The notes: generated from the sequence alone by a model not told the origin. Positions 1 through 9,047 are shown, counted from the first letter of the stretch. The stretch: DNA of 64,000 nucleotides from Arthrobacter luteolus NBRC 107841 (GCF_001552075.1 NZ_BCQM01000001.1:620001-684000); one strand, 5' to 3'. Program-made: numbers and translations.

Positions 1-19
1 TTACCGACCGTTCGTTCAG
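1..19 (+). promoter_or_regulatory. Probable PaaR (TetR) operator at window edge
   Basis: The sequence TTACCGACCGTTCGTTCAG matches the other four sites in this window (core ACCG-NN-CG-NN-CGTT). The nearest gene to the right (membrane protein at 168) has no phenylacetate link, so the site probably serves a gene to the left of the window, perhaps the paaABCDE epoxidase operon. That assignment is inference. Confidence 0.6.
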
Positions 20-167
20 GATATGCGTGTGAGCGGCGGCACGTCAAGACGGCACACCCGCCCTGCCGGAACCCGCAGCCGGAAAGGCGCCAGCGGCAGC
101 CGCGTCCATGGATGCCCCCGGCAACCGCTACCTTAGGAAGGTCACCAATAGAGGCGCGAGGAGCACC

Positions 168-725
168 ATGGCGTACAGCGGACAGTCGGAGCGCACCAGG
201 CTCAAGGCCCGCCTCAAGGAGCGTGCCGCTCCTGCCCTGACGGCCCATCTGCTGGTTCCTGCCCTGCTGGGGCTGCTGGGATTCTGCGCTGTTGCCGCCG
301 CGGTGGCTTCCACCAACGGGGTCCTGGGCATTACCGTCACAGGATCCGCCGTCGTTGCCACCCTGCTGCTGGCCGCGGGAGCTGCGCCCTACTATGTTCC
401 GGTCCTTCTGGCAGGACAGTGGCAGAAGCCCTTGGGCGTCCTGGCCGCCGTTACTGTTTTCCACCTGCTGCTGTTCGCGACCGTCGGCCGGTCAGTCCTG
501 CTGACGGTCCAGGCGGTGCCGGTGGCGCTGGCCGGAGGCGGCCTGCTGCTGGCAACCTCGCTGTGGTCCCAGTTCCGCCATGGTCCCGCTCCGGAACCCG
601 TCATTGGACCGGCACCGGAATCCGACTCCAGGCCCTTCACGCACACTCTGGTGATGGTTGCCGTGAACTGGGTGTTCTTCGCTGCAGCGGGAATGTTCAG
701 CGGCTGGTTCCTGCTCGGCCGCTAA
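168..725 (+). CDS. Small four-helix membrane protein, unknown function
   Basis: Protein of 185 residues. I start it at the ATG at 168, preceded by a GAGGAG ribosome binding site at 158-163; an in-frame ATG at 108 lacks one. A short basic N-terminus (many Arg and Lys in residues 1-20) is followed by four hydrophobic segments, two in the first half (about 25-50 and 55-80), one near 90-110 and one at the C-terminus. A charged, proline-rich loop lies before the last helix. No recognisable catalytic or transport motif. It stands alone, with oligopeptidase B 68 bases downstream on the same strand. Conserved-hypothetical membrane protein is the most I can say. Confidence 0.7.
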   Translation: MAYSGQSERTRLKARLKERAAPALTAHLLVPALLGLLGFCAVAAAVASTNGVLGITVTGSAVVATLLLAAGAAPYYVPVLLAGQWQKPLGVLAAVTVFHLLLFATVGRSVLLTVQAVPVALAGGGLLLATSLWSQFRHGPAPEPVIGPAPESDSRPFTHTLVMVAVNWVFFAAAGMFSGWFLLGR

Positions 726-793
726 GCCTTCGCCTGCGGCATAACCGCCCCGGTCCGCCTTCCGCTGCGGGCAGGGCTGGATATATTCGGAGG

Positions 794-2977
794 ATGACTA
801 CAACGCAGCCTCCCGTCGCCAAGAAGGTACCCACGGAGCGGATCCACCACGGCCATACGTTCATCGACGACTACGAATGGCTGCGGGAGAAGGAAAACCC
901 CGAGGTAGTCGAGCACCTCAACGCCGAAAACGCGTATACCGCGGCAGTCACCAAGGACCAGGAAGAACTGCGCCAGCAGATCTTCGAGGAAATCAAGGCG
1001 CGGACCGTGGAAACCGATCTGTCCGTCCCTGCCCGCAAGCGCGGCTGGTGGTACTACACCCGCACCGAAGAGGGCCAGCAGTACGCGATCCACTGCCGGA
1101 CCGCAGCACAGGACACCGGGGACCTGCACGCTGACTGGACGCCGCCCGTCGTCGAGCCCGGAGTCCCGGTGCCCGGCGAACAGGTCCTGATCGACGGCAA
1201 CGCCGAGGCCGAAGGCAAACCCTTCTTCTCCCTCGGTGGCCTGGCGGTGACGGAAGACGGTAACCTCCTCGCCTACTCCGAAGACAACGCCGGCGACGAG
1301 CGGTTCACGCTCCGCATCAAGGACCTGCGGACCGGCGAACTGCTGCCCGACGTGGTCAGCAACGTTTTCTACTCCCTGGCTTTCTCCCCCGACGGCACCC
1401 GGGTTTTCTACACCGTGGTGGATGACTCGTGGCGCCCGTACCAGGTCAAGGCCCACACCCTGGGCACCCCGGTGGAGGACGACGCCGTGATTTACCAGGA
1501 AGACGACGTCGCCATGTGGACCGGATTCGACCTCTCCGCCGACCGGAAGCAGCTGCTGATCGGCATCAGCACCTCTGAGTACAGCGAGTACCGGGTGCTG
1601 GACTTCGACGATCCCACCGGCACCGTCCATACCCTCATCCCGCGCAGCGAAGGCATCCTCTACGAGGCAGAGCCGTTCACCCGGGACGGAGTGCGCCAGT
1701 ACCTCATCACGCACAACCGGGACGCGCTGAACTCGATGGTCTCCCTGGTTGCCGGCACCGAGTTCGCCAAGCCGCTTGCCGAGCAGGACTGGCACACGGT
1801 GGTGGCGCACGACGACGCCGTCCGGGTCAACGGGGCATCGGTGACCCGCACGCACGTCCTCGTTTCGGTCCGCAAGGACACCACCGAGCGGGTGCAGATC
1901 CTGCCGATGGAAGGTCTTGGCACCCCCGCCCAGGCCAGCCCCACCGAGCCGGCCTTTGACGAAGAGCTGTACACCGCGGGCCTGACCAACGCGGAATTCG
2001 ACTCCCCGATCATCCGGCTGAGCTACACCTCCTACCTCACCCCGCCCCGGGTCTACGACTATGTCCTGGCCAGCGGCGAACTGGAGCTGCGCAAGGAAAC
2101 GCCGGTCCGCGGCGGATATGACCGGGCGGACTACGTGGCGGAACGGGACTGGGCGACGGCGCCGGACGGCACCAGGGTTCCGCTCTCCGTGCTGCGCCGC
2201 GCGGAGACCGCCCGGGACGGCTCCAACCCGGCACTGGTTTATGCCTACGGCAGCTACGAAATCTCCATGGATCCGGCCTTTAACATTGCCCGCCTGTCGC
2301 TGCTGGACCGCGGAGTCATCTTCGTCGTCGCGCATATCCGCGGCGGCGGTGAAATGGGGCGGGCCTGGTACGACCAGGGCAAGAAACTGCACAAAAAGAA
2401 CAGCTTCACCGACTTCGTTGCGGCCACGGAACATGTTGCGGACTCCGGCTGGGTTGACCCGGCCCGGATCGCGGCCATGGGCGGTTCCGCCGGCGGCCTG
2501 CTGATGGGCGCCATCGCTAACCTGGCCCCGGAGAAGTACAAGGCGATCGTGGCGCAGGTCCCCTTCGTGGACGCCCTGACCTCAATCCTCGATCCGGAGC
2601 TGCCGCTTTCGGCACTGGAATGGGAGGAATGGGGCAACCCGATCACCGATCCGGAGGTGTACCGCTACATGAGCGAATACACCCCGTATGAGAACATCCG
2701 GGCCGTGGACTACCCGCGCATCGCGGCGGTCACCAGTTTCAACGACACCCGGGTGCTGTACGTCGAACCGGCCAAATGGGTCGCGAAACTCCGCGAAGTC
2801 ACCACCGGCTCCGAGCCGATCGTGCTGAAGATCGAAATGGAGGGCGGCCACGGCGGAGCGTCCGGACGCTACGAGGCGTGGAAGGACCGGGCCTGGGACT
2901 ACGCCTTTGTCCTGGATGCGCTGGGCGCGCGGGCGCTCCTGCCGAGTGCCGGTTCACCGGTTCCGGCCGGAAATTAG
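794..2977 (+). CDS. ptrB: Oligopeptidase B (prolyl oligopeptidase family S9A)
   Basis: Cytoplasmic serine peptidase of 727 residues that cleaves short peptides after basic residues. The N-terminal half (about 70-440) is the beta-propeller gate with repeated FSPDG/LSADRK-type blades. The C-terminal alpha/beta hydrolase carries the nucleophile in GGSAGG (Ser565), Asp651 in FNDTRV and His686 in EGGHGG. Length is slightly above the roughly 690 residues of the E. coli enzyme. The start is unusual: GGAGG directly abuts the ATG with no spacer, and there is no alternative in-frame start just upstream. The conserved N-terminal HGxxxxDDYEWLRE block begins about 20 residues in, so the ATG at 794 is still the best choice. 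It ends convergently with a DedA gene. Confidence 0.93.
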   Translation: MTTTQPPVAKKVPTERIHHGHTFIDDYEWLREKENPEVVEHLNAENAYTAAVTKDQEELRQQIFEEIKARTVETDLSVPARKRGWWYYTRTEEGQQYAIHCRTAAQDTGDLHADWTPPVVEPGVPVPGEQVLIDGNAEAEGKPFFSLGGLAVTEDGNLLAYSEDNAGDERFTLRIKDLRTGELLPDVVSNVFYSLAFSPDGTRVFYTVVDDSWRPYQVKAHTLGTPVEDDAVIYQEDDVAMWTGFDLSADRKQLLIGISTSEYSEYRVLDFDDPTGTVHTLIPRSEGILYEAEPFTRDGVRQYLITHNRDALNSMVSLVAGTEFAKPLAEQDWHTVVAHDDAVRVNGASVTRTHVLVSVRKDTTERVQILPMEGLGTPAQASPTEPAFDEELYTAGLTNAEFDSPIIRLSYTSYLTPPRVYDYVLASGELELRKETPVRGGYDRADYVAERDWATAPDGTRVPLSVLRRAETARDGSNPALVYAYGSYEISMDPAFNIARLSLLDRGVIFVVAHIRGGGEMGRAWYDQGKKLHKKNSFTDFVAATEHVADSGWVDPARIAAMGGSAGGLLMGAIANLAPEKYKAIVAQVPFVDALTSILDPELPLSALEWEEWGNPITDPEVYRYMSEYTPYENIRAVDYPRIAAVTSFNDTRVLYVEPAKWVAKLREVTTGSEPIVLKIEMEGGHGGASGRYEAWKDRAWDYAFVLDALGARALLPSAGSPVPAGN

Positions 2978-3013
2978 TCCGCCTCCGGACGGCGGCAGCG
3001 GGGACCGGAACTC

Positions 3014-3802
3014 TCAGTCCGCGCTGCCCCCCTCCGGTGCGGGCGGCCGCGGCTGCGGGCGGGGCTGCCCCGGCGGTGTGGGACCCGGCTTCGGACTCCG
3101 GCGGGACCGGCCCGACCGCCGTCCCTGCCGCAGCAGGCCTACGGCAATGGGAATCACTGTCAGGATCACCACGCCGACGAAGATCAGGTCGAGATTGTCC
3201 CGGACAAAGGGCACCCGGTCCCCGAGCAGGAAGCCGAGCAGGGTAACGCTCAGTGCCCAGACGCCGGCGCCGATGGCGTTGTAGGCGATGAACGTCGCGT
3301 AGTGCATCCGCCCGACTCCGGCCACCACGGGAGTGAAGGTCCGGATGATCGGAATGAACCGGGCCAGGACCACCGCCTTGCCGCCGTGCCGGGCGAAGAA
3401 TGATTCCGCGCGGGCGACGTTTTCCTGCCGGAACAGGCGCGAGTCCGGCCGGTTGAAGACCACCGGCCCGGCCTTGCGTCCGATGAAATAGCCAAGCTGG
3501 TCACCGGCAAAGGCGCAGAGGGCGATCAACAGGATCAGCAGCCAGATGTTTATCTGGATCGCGCCGGTCGCCACCAGGAGCCCGGCAGTGAAAAGCAGGG
3601 AATCGCCCGGGAGGAAGAACCCGACCAGCAGTCCCGTTTCCACAAACACGATCCCGCAGACCAGCAGGACCACCCAGGGTCCGATGGCCGGGTCTGCGAG
3701 GAAGACCTGCGGATCCAGCCATTCCGGCAGCAGCGAGGACATGGCTGGCTGCAGCGCACCCGGCGCCGCGTTGGCAAACATCACTTTCACAGGGTAAGCC
3801 AT
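3014..3802 (-). CDS. DedA family membrane protein
   Basis: Integral membrane protein of 262 residues from the DedA/VTT family, linked in other bacteria to lipid-carrier scrambling and envelope homeostasis. Visible family marks are the ETGLxxGFFLPGDSLL segment (about residues 54-70) and the F-R-ARFIPIIRTFTPVVAGVGxM block (about 148-170) with its conserved arginines. The C-terminal 35 residues form a proline- and arginine-rich cytoplasmic tail. The start at 3802 has no convincing ribosome binding site; an internal Met about 20 residues later is an alternative. It is convergent with ptrB and divergent from paaI. Confidence 0.88.
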   Translation of the reverse strand: MAYPVKVMFANAAPGALQPAMSSLLPEWLDPQVFLADPAIGPWVVLLVCGIVFVETGLLVGFFLPGDSLLFTAGLLVATGAIQINIWLLILLIALCAFAGDQLGYFIGRKAGPVVFNRPDSRLFRQENVARAESFFARHGGKAVVLARFIPIIRTFTPVVAGVGRMHYATFIAYNAIGAGVWALSVTLLGFLLGDRVPFVRDNLDLIFVGVVILTVIPIAVGLLRQGRRSGRSRRSPKPGPTPPGQPRPQPRPPAPEGGSAD

Positions 3803-3879
3803 GCCCCATCAAGCCGTCTGGGAGCACCGCAGACCGCCGGATTTCCCGGGTCACACAGCCCGCTCACACTGCGCCAAAT

Positions 3880-3925
3880 TTGACAGTGACAGCGCTCACA
3901 GGATTACCTAATGAACATTCGGTAA
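3880..3925 (+). promoter_or_regulatory. paaI promoter with PaaR operator
   Basis: A consensus -35 TTGACA lies at 3880-3885. The operator at 3907-3925 reads on the minus strand TTACCGAATGTTCATTAGG, the same layout as the site at 1-19. It falls where the -10 and start of transcription should be, so bound repressor would block paaI-paaK transcription. The exact -10 is not clear. Confidence 0.65.
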
Positions 3926-3942
3926 AGAAAAGTGAGGGCCCC

Positions 3943-4419
3943 ATGGCTGACTACGGTGTCACCGCCCCGGCACGCGAACTGCGTCCGGCCCACCCCATCC
4001 TCGAAAACGATGCCACGTCCGAGTGGCTGGGCATCAACGTCGTCCGGCTGGCCGACGGCGAGGCCGTCATCACCATGGAGCTGAGGCCGGAGATGCTCAA
4101 CGGCTTCGCCATCGCCCACGGCGGTATGGTCTTCGCCTTTGCAGACACGGCCTTCGCGTTGGCCTGCAATCCTTCCACCGCGCAATCCACCGCTGAGATG
4201 GACACCATCACGGTGGCATCCGGCGCGGATATCAACTTCATTTCGTCGGCCCGGGCGGGCGAGAAGCTCCGGGCGGATGCCGCCCGCCGCGCAGGCGCCG
4301 GCCGCAGCGGTGTCTATGACATCGCCGTCACGGCCGAGGCTCCGGACGGCAGCAGCCGGGTCATCGCGGAATTCCGCGGCCGCTCGCGCACCATCCCGAA
4401 TCCTGCCCGCCGGGCCTAG
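3943..4419 (+). CDS. paaI: Phenylacetate-pathway acyl-CoA thioesterase PaaI
   Basis: Hotdog-fold thioesterase of 158 residues. PaaI hydrolyses ring-hydroxylated phenylacetyl-CoA and related dead-end CoA esters, returning CoA when the pathway stalls. The active-site region NGFAIAHGGMVFAFADTA (about residues 49-66) has the HGG and acidic residue of the family. I start at the ATG at 3943 (GTGAGG at 3932-3937); an upstream in-frame start at 3880 would overlap the promoter. It is the first gene of paaI-paaK, with paaK 126 bases downstream and an operator directly upstream. Confidence 0.92.
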   Translation: MADYGVTAPARELRPAHPILENDATSEWLGINVVRLADGEAVITMELRPEMLNGFAIAHGGMVFAFADTAFALACNPSTAQSTAEMDTITVASGADINFISSARAGEKLRADAARRAGAGRSGVYDIAVTAEAPDGSSRVIAEFRGRSRTIPNPARRA

Positions 4420-4545
4420 CCCCTCTCCGGGCTGCCGACCGGCGGCCTGGCGCGGCCGCGGCAGGCCGAAAGACCAGAACACTTCCCCTTCCGCCGCATA
4501 ACCTGCAGAATCAGCCCCACCCCCTCCCCACGAAGGTTCCAGCGC

Positions 4546-5889
4546 ATGAATACCGTTTCCACTGTCAAGGCCACCGCAGCCGACCCCGCCACCCTCGATC
4601 CCGAGGAGCTGATGAGCCGGGCGGAAATCGAAGCCCTCCAGCTGACCCGGCTGCAGGAAACGGTGCGCTATGCGTATGAACGGGTTCCGCTGTACACGAA
4701 GAAGTTCGACGACGCCGGGGTCCACCCGGACGATCTCAAGGAACTCGCGGACCTGGCCAAGTTCCCGTACACCACCAAGGAAGACCTGCGGCAGAGCTAC
4801 CCCTTCGGTATGTTCGCCGTCCCCATGGAGCAGGTGGCCCGGATCCACGCGTCCTCCGGCACGACCGGGCGTCCGACGGTGGTTGGCTACACCAAGGGTG
4901 ACCTGGACCGCTGGGGAACGCTGGTGGCCCGCTCCCTGCGCGCCTCCGGAGTCAAGTCCAGCTACAAGGTGCACAACGCTTACGGCTACGGACTGTTCAC
5001 CGGCGGACTGGGCGCACATTTCGGTGCCGAGAAGCTGGGCTGCACCGTGATTCCCATGTCCGGCGGCCAGACCGAGCGGCAGATCCAGATGATCCAGGAC
5101 TTCGAGCCGGATACCATCCTCTGCACCCCGACCTACCTGCTGACCATTGCCGATGCCATGAAGAAGGCCGGCATCGACCCCCGTTCAACGTCGCTGAAGA
5201 ACGCCGTGCTGGGTGCCGAACCCTGGACCGAGGAAATGCGCCACGAACTCGAGGTCCTGCTGGACATCGACGCGTGCGACATCTACGGCCTGTCCGAGGT
5301 TATGGGCCCGGGAGTGGCCGGTGAATGCGTTGAGACCAAGGACGGCGCCCACATCTGGGAGGACCACTTCCGCCCCGAGATCATCGATCCGTTTGATGAC
5401 ACCCGGGTCCTGGCGGACGGGGAGCACGGCGAGCTGGTCTTCACCTCGCTCACCAAGGAAGCCCTGCCGATCATCCGCTACCGCACGCACGACCTCACCC
5501 GCCTGCTGCCCGGCACTGCCCGTCCCGGCATGCGGCGGATGGGCCGGATCACCGGCCGCAATGATGACATGATCATCCTGCGCGGCGTGAACCTGTTCCC
5601 CAGCCAGATCGAGGAAATCGCCCTGCGCATTCCCGCCCTGAGCCCGCATTTCCAGCTGGAAATCACCCGCCCGGACCGTATGGACGAGCTCACGGTCAAG
5701 ATCGAGCGCCGGGCGGAGTCCGGTTCGGAGGACTGTGTCCGCGCCGCAGCCGAACTCAAGGCGCAGATCAAGATCCATGTTGGGTCCTCCTGCACCATCA
5801 ATGTGGTGGAGCCGGGTTCCCTGGCCCGGTCCAGCGGCAAGCTGCGCCGGATCTACGACCTCCGCAAAAAGACGGAAACCCAGGCCTAG
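4546..5889 (+). CDS. paaK: Phenylacetate-CoA ligase
   Basis: AMP-forming ligase of 447 residues that activates phenylacetate to phenylacetyl-CoA, the first step of the aerobic hybrid pathway. The P-loop-like AMP-binding motif ASSGTTGRPTV lies at about 103-113, the YGLSEVMGPG motif near 248 and the GRxDDMIILRGVNLFPSQIE hinge near 337-356. Length matches the family (about 430-450). A GAAGG ribosome binding site lies about 9 bases before the ATG. It follows paaI on the same strand and precedes the TetR regulator; together these form an activation, salvage and regulation unit. Confidence 0.96.
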   Translation: MNTVSTVKATAADPATLDPEELMSRAEIEALQLTRLQETVRYAYERVPLYTKKFDDAGVHPDDLKELADLAKFPYTTKEDLRQSYPFGMFAVPMEQVARIHASSGTTGRPTVVGYTKGDLDRWGTLVARSLRASGVKSSYKVHNAYGYGLFTGGLGAHFGAEKLGCTVIPMSGGQTERQIQMIQDFEPDTILCTPTYLLTIADAMKKAGIDPRSTSLKNAVLGAEPWTEEMRHELEVLLDIDACDIYGLSEVMGPGVAGECVETKDGAHIWEDHFRPEIIDPFDDTRVLADGEHGELVFTSLTKEALPIIRYRTHDLTRLLPGTARPGMRRMGRITGRNDDMIILRGVNLFPSQIEEIALRIPALSPHFQLEITRPDRMDELTVKIERRAESGSEDCVRAAAELKAQIKIHVGSSCTINVVEPGSLARSSGKLRRIYDLRKKTETQA

Positions 5890-5896
5890 CCCCGCT

Positions 5897-5928
5897 TTCG
5901 GTTGGCCGGCCTGGTCCGGCCAACCGAA
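5897..5928 (+). terminator. Inverted repeat after paaK overlapping the paaR operator
   Basis: A perfect 13-bp stem (5897-5909 with 5916-5928, loop CCTGGT) lies 8 bases after the paaK stop. No strong T-run follows, so termination is uncertain. The 3' arm overlaps the PaaR-type operator in front of the TetR gene. Confidence 0.45.
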
Positions 5929-5938
5929 CGTTCATGGG
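5921..5938 (+). promoter_or_regulatory. PaaR operator upstream of paaR (autoregulation)
   Basis: CAACCGAACGTTCATGGG fits the ACCG-AA-CG-TT-C layout of the other sites and ends 12 bases before the regulator's ATG at 5950. Its position in the leader implies negative autoregulation. Confidence 0.6.
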
Positions 5939-5949
5939 AAAATATCCAG

Positions 5950-6585
5950 ATGCCTAAGACTCCGACCTCCCCTGCGTCCCCGCCCGCTGCCGCCAACGGC
6001 ACCCGCCGGGGCCGGCCGGGCTATGACCAGCAGACCGTGCTGAACATCGCCGTCGACGTCTTTAACCGCCACGGCTACGAGGCAACATCCATGGGCATCC
6101 TGGCGGAGAACCTGGGCATCACGAAGTCCGCCATCTACCACCACGTTCCTTCCAAGGGGGATCTGCTCCGCCTGGCCCTGGAGAACGCCTTGGGCGGGCT
6201 GGAAGGTGTCCTGGACGATCCCCGGGCCTCCACCGGGCCCGCCGATGCCCGGCTGGAATTTGTCCTGCGCGGAACCATCCGGGTCCTGACCGACCGCCTG
6301 CCGTTCGTGACCCTGCTGCTGCGCCTGCGCGGCAATACCGAGATTGAGCGGGATGCCCTGGCGCGGCGCCGCGAATTCGACCACCGGGTGGCCCAGCTGG
6401 TCGACGCCGCCCGTTCCGAGGGTTCGCTGCGCGGGGACATCGACCCGCGCACCACCACCCGGCTGCTCTTTGGCACCATCAACTCCATTGTTGAGTGGTA
6501 CAAACCCGGCGGGCCCATCGGTGCGGACAAACTCGCCGATGACGTTATTTCCATGGTGTTCGACGGCCTCCACAAAAAGGCCTGA
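5950..6585 (+). CDS. paaR: TetR-family repressor of phenylacetate genes (PaaR)
   Basis: Regulator of 211 residues. The N-terminal HTH (about residues 22-68) shows the TetR pattern AVDVFNRHGYEATSM...ITKSAIYHHVPSKGDLL. The rest is an all-helical ligand-binding domain. I start at the ATG at 5950, not at an upstream in-frame start at 5902, because the latter would place the inverted repeat and operator inside the gene. Position next to paaK, and five matching sites before paaI, paaR, paaZ, paaJ and at the window edge, identify it as the likely PaaR whose ligand is phenylacetyl-CoA. The ligand is family knowledge, not visible here. Confidence 0.85.
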   Translation: MPKTPTSPASPPAAANGTRRGRPGYDQQTVLNIAVDVFNRHGYEATSMGILAENLGITKSAIYHHVPSKGDLLRLALENALGGLEGVLDDPRASTGPADARLEFVLRGTIRVLTDRLPFVTLLLRLRGNTEIERDALARRREFDHRVAQLVDAARSEGSLRGDIDPRTTTRLLFGTINSIVEWYKPGGPIGADKLADDVISMVFDGLHKKA

Positions 6586-6631
6586 ATTCTCCCGTCTGCT
6601 GACGCGTTCCCCGCTGGACCTGTTGAGTGCC

Positions 6632-6681
6632 GTGACACAGTAAAGCCCGCCTGGATTTCCAGGCGGGCTTTACTGTGTCAC
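6632..6681. terminator. Perfect bidirectional hairpin between paaR and paaZ
   Basis: A 23-bp perfect inverted repeat (6632-6654 with 6659-6681) with a 4-base ATTT loop sits between two convergent genes. The stem contains AAAGCCCGCC/GGCGGGCTTT. It can serve both strands. Confidence 0.85.
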
Positions 6682-6689
6682 TCAGCGGA

Positions 6690-8783
6690 CTAGGCGCGTT
6701 CCTTCTCCACCAGGGTCAGGACGTCGTAGGTCGCCACGATCTCGTCGTTCTGGTTGTGCAGGACGGCGTCCCACGCCACCTCGCCGTACTCGTCCGTCTC
6801 CCGCGGGGTGATGCGCTTGGCGGTGAGGGTGACCCGGATGGAATCGCCCGCGGCCACCGGAGTGATGAACCGCAGGTTCTCCAAGCCGTAGTTGGCCAGC
6901 ACAGGTCCCGGCGCGGGTTCGACGAACAGCCCGGCACCCCAGGACAGCAGCAGGTAGCCGTGCGCCACGATGCCCGGGAAAAACGGGTTCGCCTCGGCAG
7001 CTTCCTGGTTGGTGTGGGCGTAGAAGGTGTCACCGGTGCTGTTCGCGAAGGCGGTGATGTCCTCGAGCGTGACCTCGCGCAGTTCCGAGGCCATGGCGTC
7101 GCCGATCTTCAGCGCGGCCAGGTCCTTGCGGAACGGGTGGGTCGCGTCGAAGTTCCGGTCCGCTCCGGTGTGCCAGACGCCGGTGACGGCGGTCAGCATG
7201 TTCGGTGAACCCTGGATGGCGGTGCGCTGCATGTGGTGCTTGACGGCACGGATGCCGCCCAGTTCCTCGCCGCCGCCGGCACGCCCGGGGCCGCCGTGGA
7301 CCAGGTGCGGCACGGGTGAGCCGTGGCCGGTCGAGCTGCGGGCGTCCTCGCGGTTGAGCACGTGCACGCGGCCGTGGTGGCCGGCGATGCCGGTGACCAG
7401 TTCGCGGACGGTCTGCGGGTCATTGCTGCAGACCGTGGCGACCAGCGAGCCGCCGCCACGAGCGGCCAGCCGGACGGCGTCCTGCGGGTCCTCGTAGCCG
7501 ATCACCGAGGCGACGGGCCCGAAGGCCTCAACGGAGTGCAGGGCCTGTGCCTCGGGGTTTTCCCAGGTCAGCAGGACCGGGGCCATGAATGCACCGTTTT
7601 CGGCCACGCCGCGGGTGCCGTCGGCGTGCACCGTTTCCGGGGCGTCGAGGCTGCCGTAGGCGATGGCGGCACCGGCGTTGAGCAGGGTCTGCACCGACTC
7701 CCGGACGCCGTCGCGCTGCTCGGTGGAGGCCAGGGCACCCATGGTGACGCCCTCGGCGCGCGGGTCGCCCAGGACAACGCGCTCGTCGATGCGTTTGGCG
7801 GCGGCAGCAACGACGTCGTTCACCAGTGCCTTCGGGACGATCGCGCGGCGGATGCTGGTGCACTTCTGGCCGGCCTTGACCGTCATTTCGGTGACGAGGG
7901 ATTTCACGTAGGCATCGAATTCCGGGGTGCCGGGAACGGCGTCGGGGCCCAGAATCGAGGCGTTCAGGGAGTCCGTTTCACTGGTGAAGCGGACGCCGCC
8001 CTCGATGACGTTGGGATGGTTCTTCAGTTTGGCGGCCGTCGACGCCGATCCGGTGAAGGAGACCATGTCCCGGTAGTCCAGGTGGTCCAGCAGGTCACGG
8101 GCGGATCCGGAGATCAGCTGCAGCGACCCGGCCGGCAGGATGCCGGATTCGATCATCATCCGCACGGCGGCTTCGGTGAGGTAGCCGGTGGGCGTGGCGG
8201 GCTTGACGATGGTCGGGACGCCGGCGAGGAAGGCCGGGGCGAACTTCTCCAGCATGCCCCAGACGGGGAAGTTGAAGGCGTTGATCTGCACGGCGACGCC
8301 GGGAATGGACGTGTAGATGTGCTCGCCGATGAAGGAGCCGTCCTTGGACAGGACCTCGGCAGTGCCGTCAATGACCACGGTGGCGTTGGGCAGTTCACGG
8401 CGGCCCTTGGACCCGAAGGTGAACAGCACTCCGATACCGCCGTCGATGTCCACCAGCGAGTCGATCTTGGTGGCGCCGGAGCGTGCGGAGATTTCGTACA
8501 GTTCCGGCCGGCGGCCGTTGAGGTACTGCGCCAGTTCCTTCAGCTTCAGCGCCCGCTGGTGGAAGGTGAGGCCTGCCAGGCCGCGGTGGCCTACGGTGCG
8601 CCCATGCTCGACGGCGGCGGCGGTGTCCAGCCCGTCGGTGCTGACCAGGGCCAGGAGTTCGCCGGTGCTGGCATCCCGGACTTCGGCCGGGTTGGCGGCG
8701 GCGAGGCTGCCGCGTTCCGGGGTCCACCATTCGTCCTGGACGAAGCTGGGGACGACTTGCACGTCTATGGCGGTTGAGGTCAT
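6690..8783 (-). CDS. paaZ: Bifunctional oxepin-CoA hydrolase / semialdehyde dehydrogenase PaaZ
   Basis: Protein of 697 residues that opens the oxepin-CoA ring and oxidises the resulting aldehyde. Residues about 1-530 are an aldehyde dehydrogenase with SFTGSASTA, the catalytic Glu in FTSETDSLN and Cys308 in AGQKCTSIRRA. Residues about 560-697 are an MaoC-like hotdog hydratase with DxTHPFRKDLA, FANSTGDTFYAH and FFPGIVAHGYLLLS. Fusion and length match E. coli PaaZ (681). I start at the ATG at 8783 (AAAGGGTCC upstream); the ORF runs on upstream without support. It has its own operator at 8871-8889 and is transcribed alone, ending at the shared terminator with paaR. Confidence 0.95.
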   Translation of the reverse strand: MTSTAIDVQVVPSFVQDEWWTPERGSLAAANPAEVRDASTGELLALVSTDGLDTAAAVEHGRTVGHRGLAGLTFHQRALKLKELAQYLNGRRPELYEISARSGATKIDSLVDIDGGIGVLFTFGSKGRRELPNATVVIDGTAEVLSKDGSFIGEHIYTSIPGVAVQINAFNFPVWGMLEKFAPAFLAGVPTIVKPATPTGYLTEAAVRMMIESGILPAGSLQLISGSARDLLDHLDYRDMVSFTGSASTAAKLKNHPNVIEGGVRFTSETDSLNASILGPDAVPGTPEFDAYVKSLVTEMTVKAGQKCTSIRRAIVPKALVNDVVAAAAKRIDERVVLGDPRAEGVTMGALASTEQRDGVRESVQTLLNAGAAIAYGSLDAPETVHADGTRGVAENGAFMAPVLLTWENPEAQALHSVEAFGPVASVIGYEDPQDAVRLAARGGGSLVATVCSNDPQTVRELVTGIAGHHGRVHVLNREDARSSTGHGSPVPHLVHGGPGRAGGGEELGGIRAVKHHMQRTAIQGSPNMLTAVTGVWHTGADRNFDATHPFRKDLAALKIGDAMASELREVTLEDITAFANSTGDTFYAHTNQEAAEANPFFPGIVAHGYLLLSWGAGLFVEPAPGPVLANYGLENLRFITPVAAGDSIRVTLTAKRITPRETDEYGEVAWDAVLHNQNDEIVATYDVLTLVEKERA

Positions 8784-8870
8784 CTTTGACGGACCCTTTC
8801 GATTCTGGACGTTCGTTGTCCGGCCCGGGGGCGGATCAGCGCGTGGTGTTCCGGTGGAGTGCGCGGATAA

Positions 8871-8889
8871 CTGACCGGACGGTCGGTAA
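8871..8889 (-). promoter_or_regulatory. PaaR operator upstream of paaZ
   Basis: CTGACCGGACGGTCGGTAA contains ACCG-GA-CG-GT-CGGT, the most symmetric copy in the window, about 90 bases before the paaZ start. A weaker similar stretch (GGACGTTCGTTGTCC, near 8807-8821) lies closer to the gene and may be a second site. Confidence 0.7.
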
Positions 8890-9047
8890 TCAATCCAGCC
8901 TACATGAGAGTGCGCTGGAGCACACCACCGCGGCCTGCCCGAACTCCGTTTTCTCCTGCCGGGTGGGGTTTCTGCGGCTTCGTGTTCCGCGTGCCCCGCC
9001 CGGACGCTAGCTTGGACCCCCTGTTCCCCTGACGAAGGAGTCCTGAG

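Noticed and set aside
722-2434. Open frame of 570 codons opposite oligopeptidase B
   Set aside because: Antisense shadow of ptrB; composition is Val/Gly/Arg-rich with no motif.
3904-5019. Open frame of 371 codons opposite paaI and paaK
   Set aside because: Spans two well-supported genes and their promoter on the other strand; no motif.
7323-8777. Open frame of 484 codons opposite paaZ
   Set aside because: Antisense shadow of a gene with complete domain evidence.
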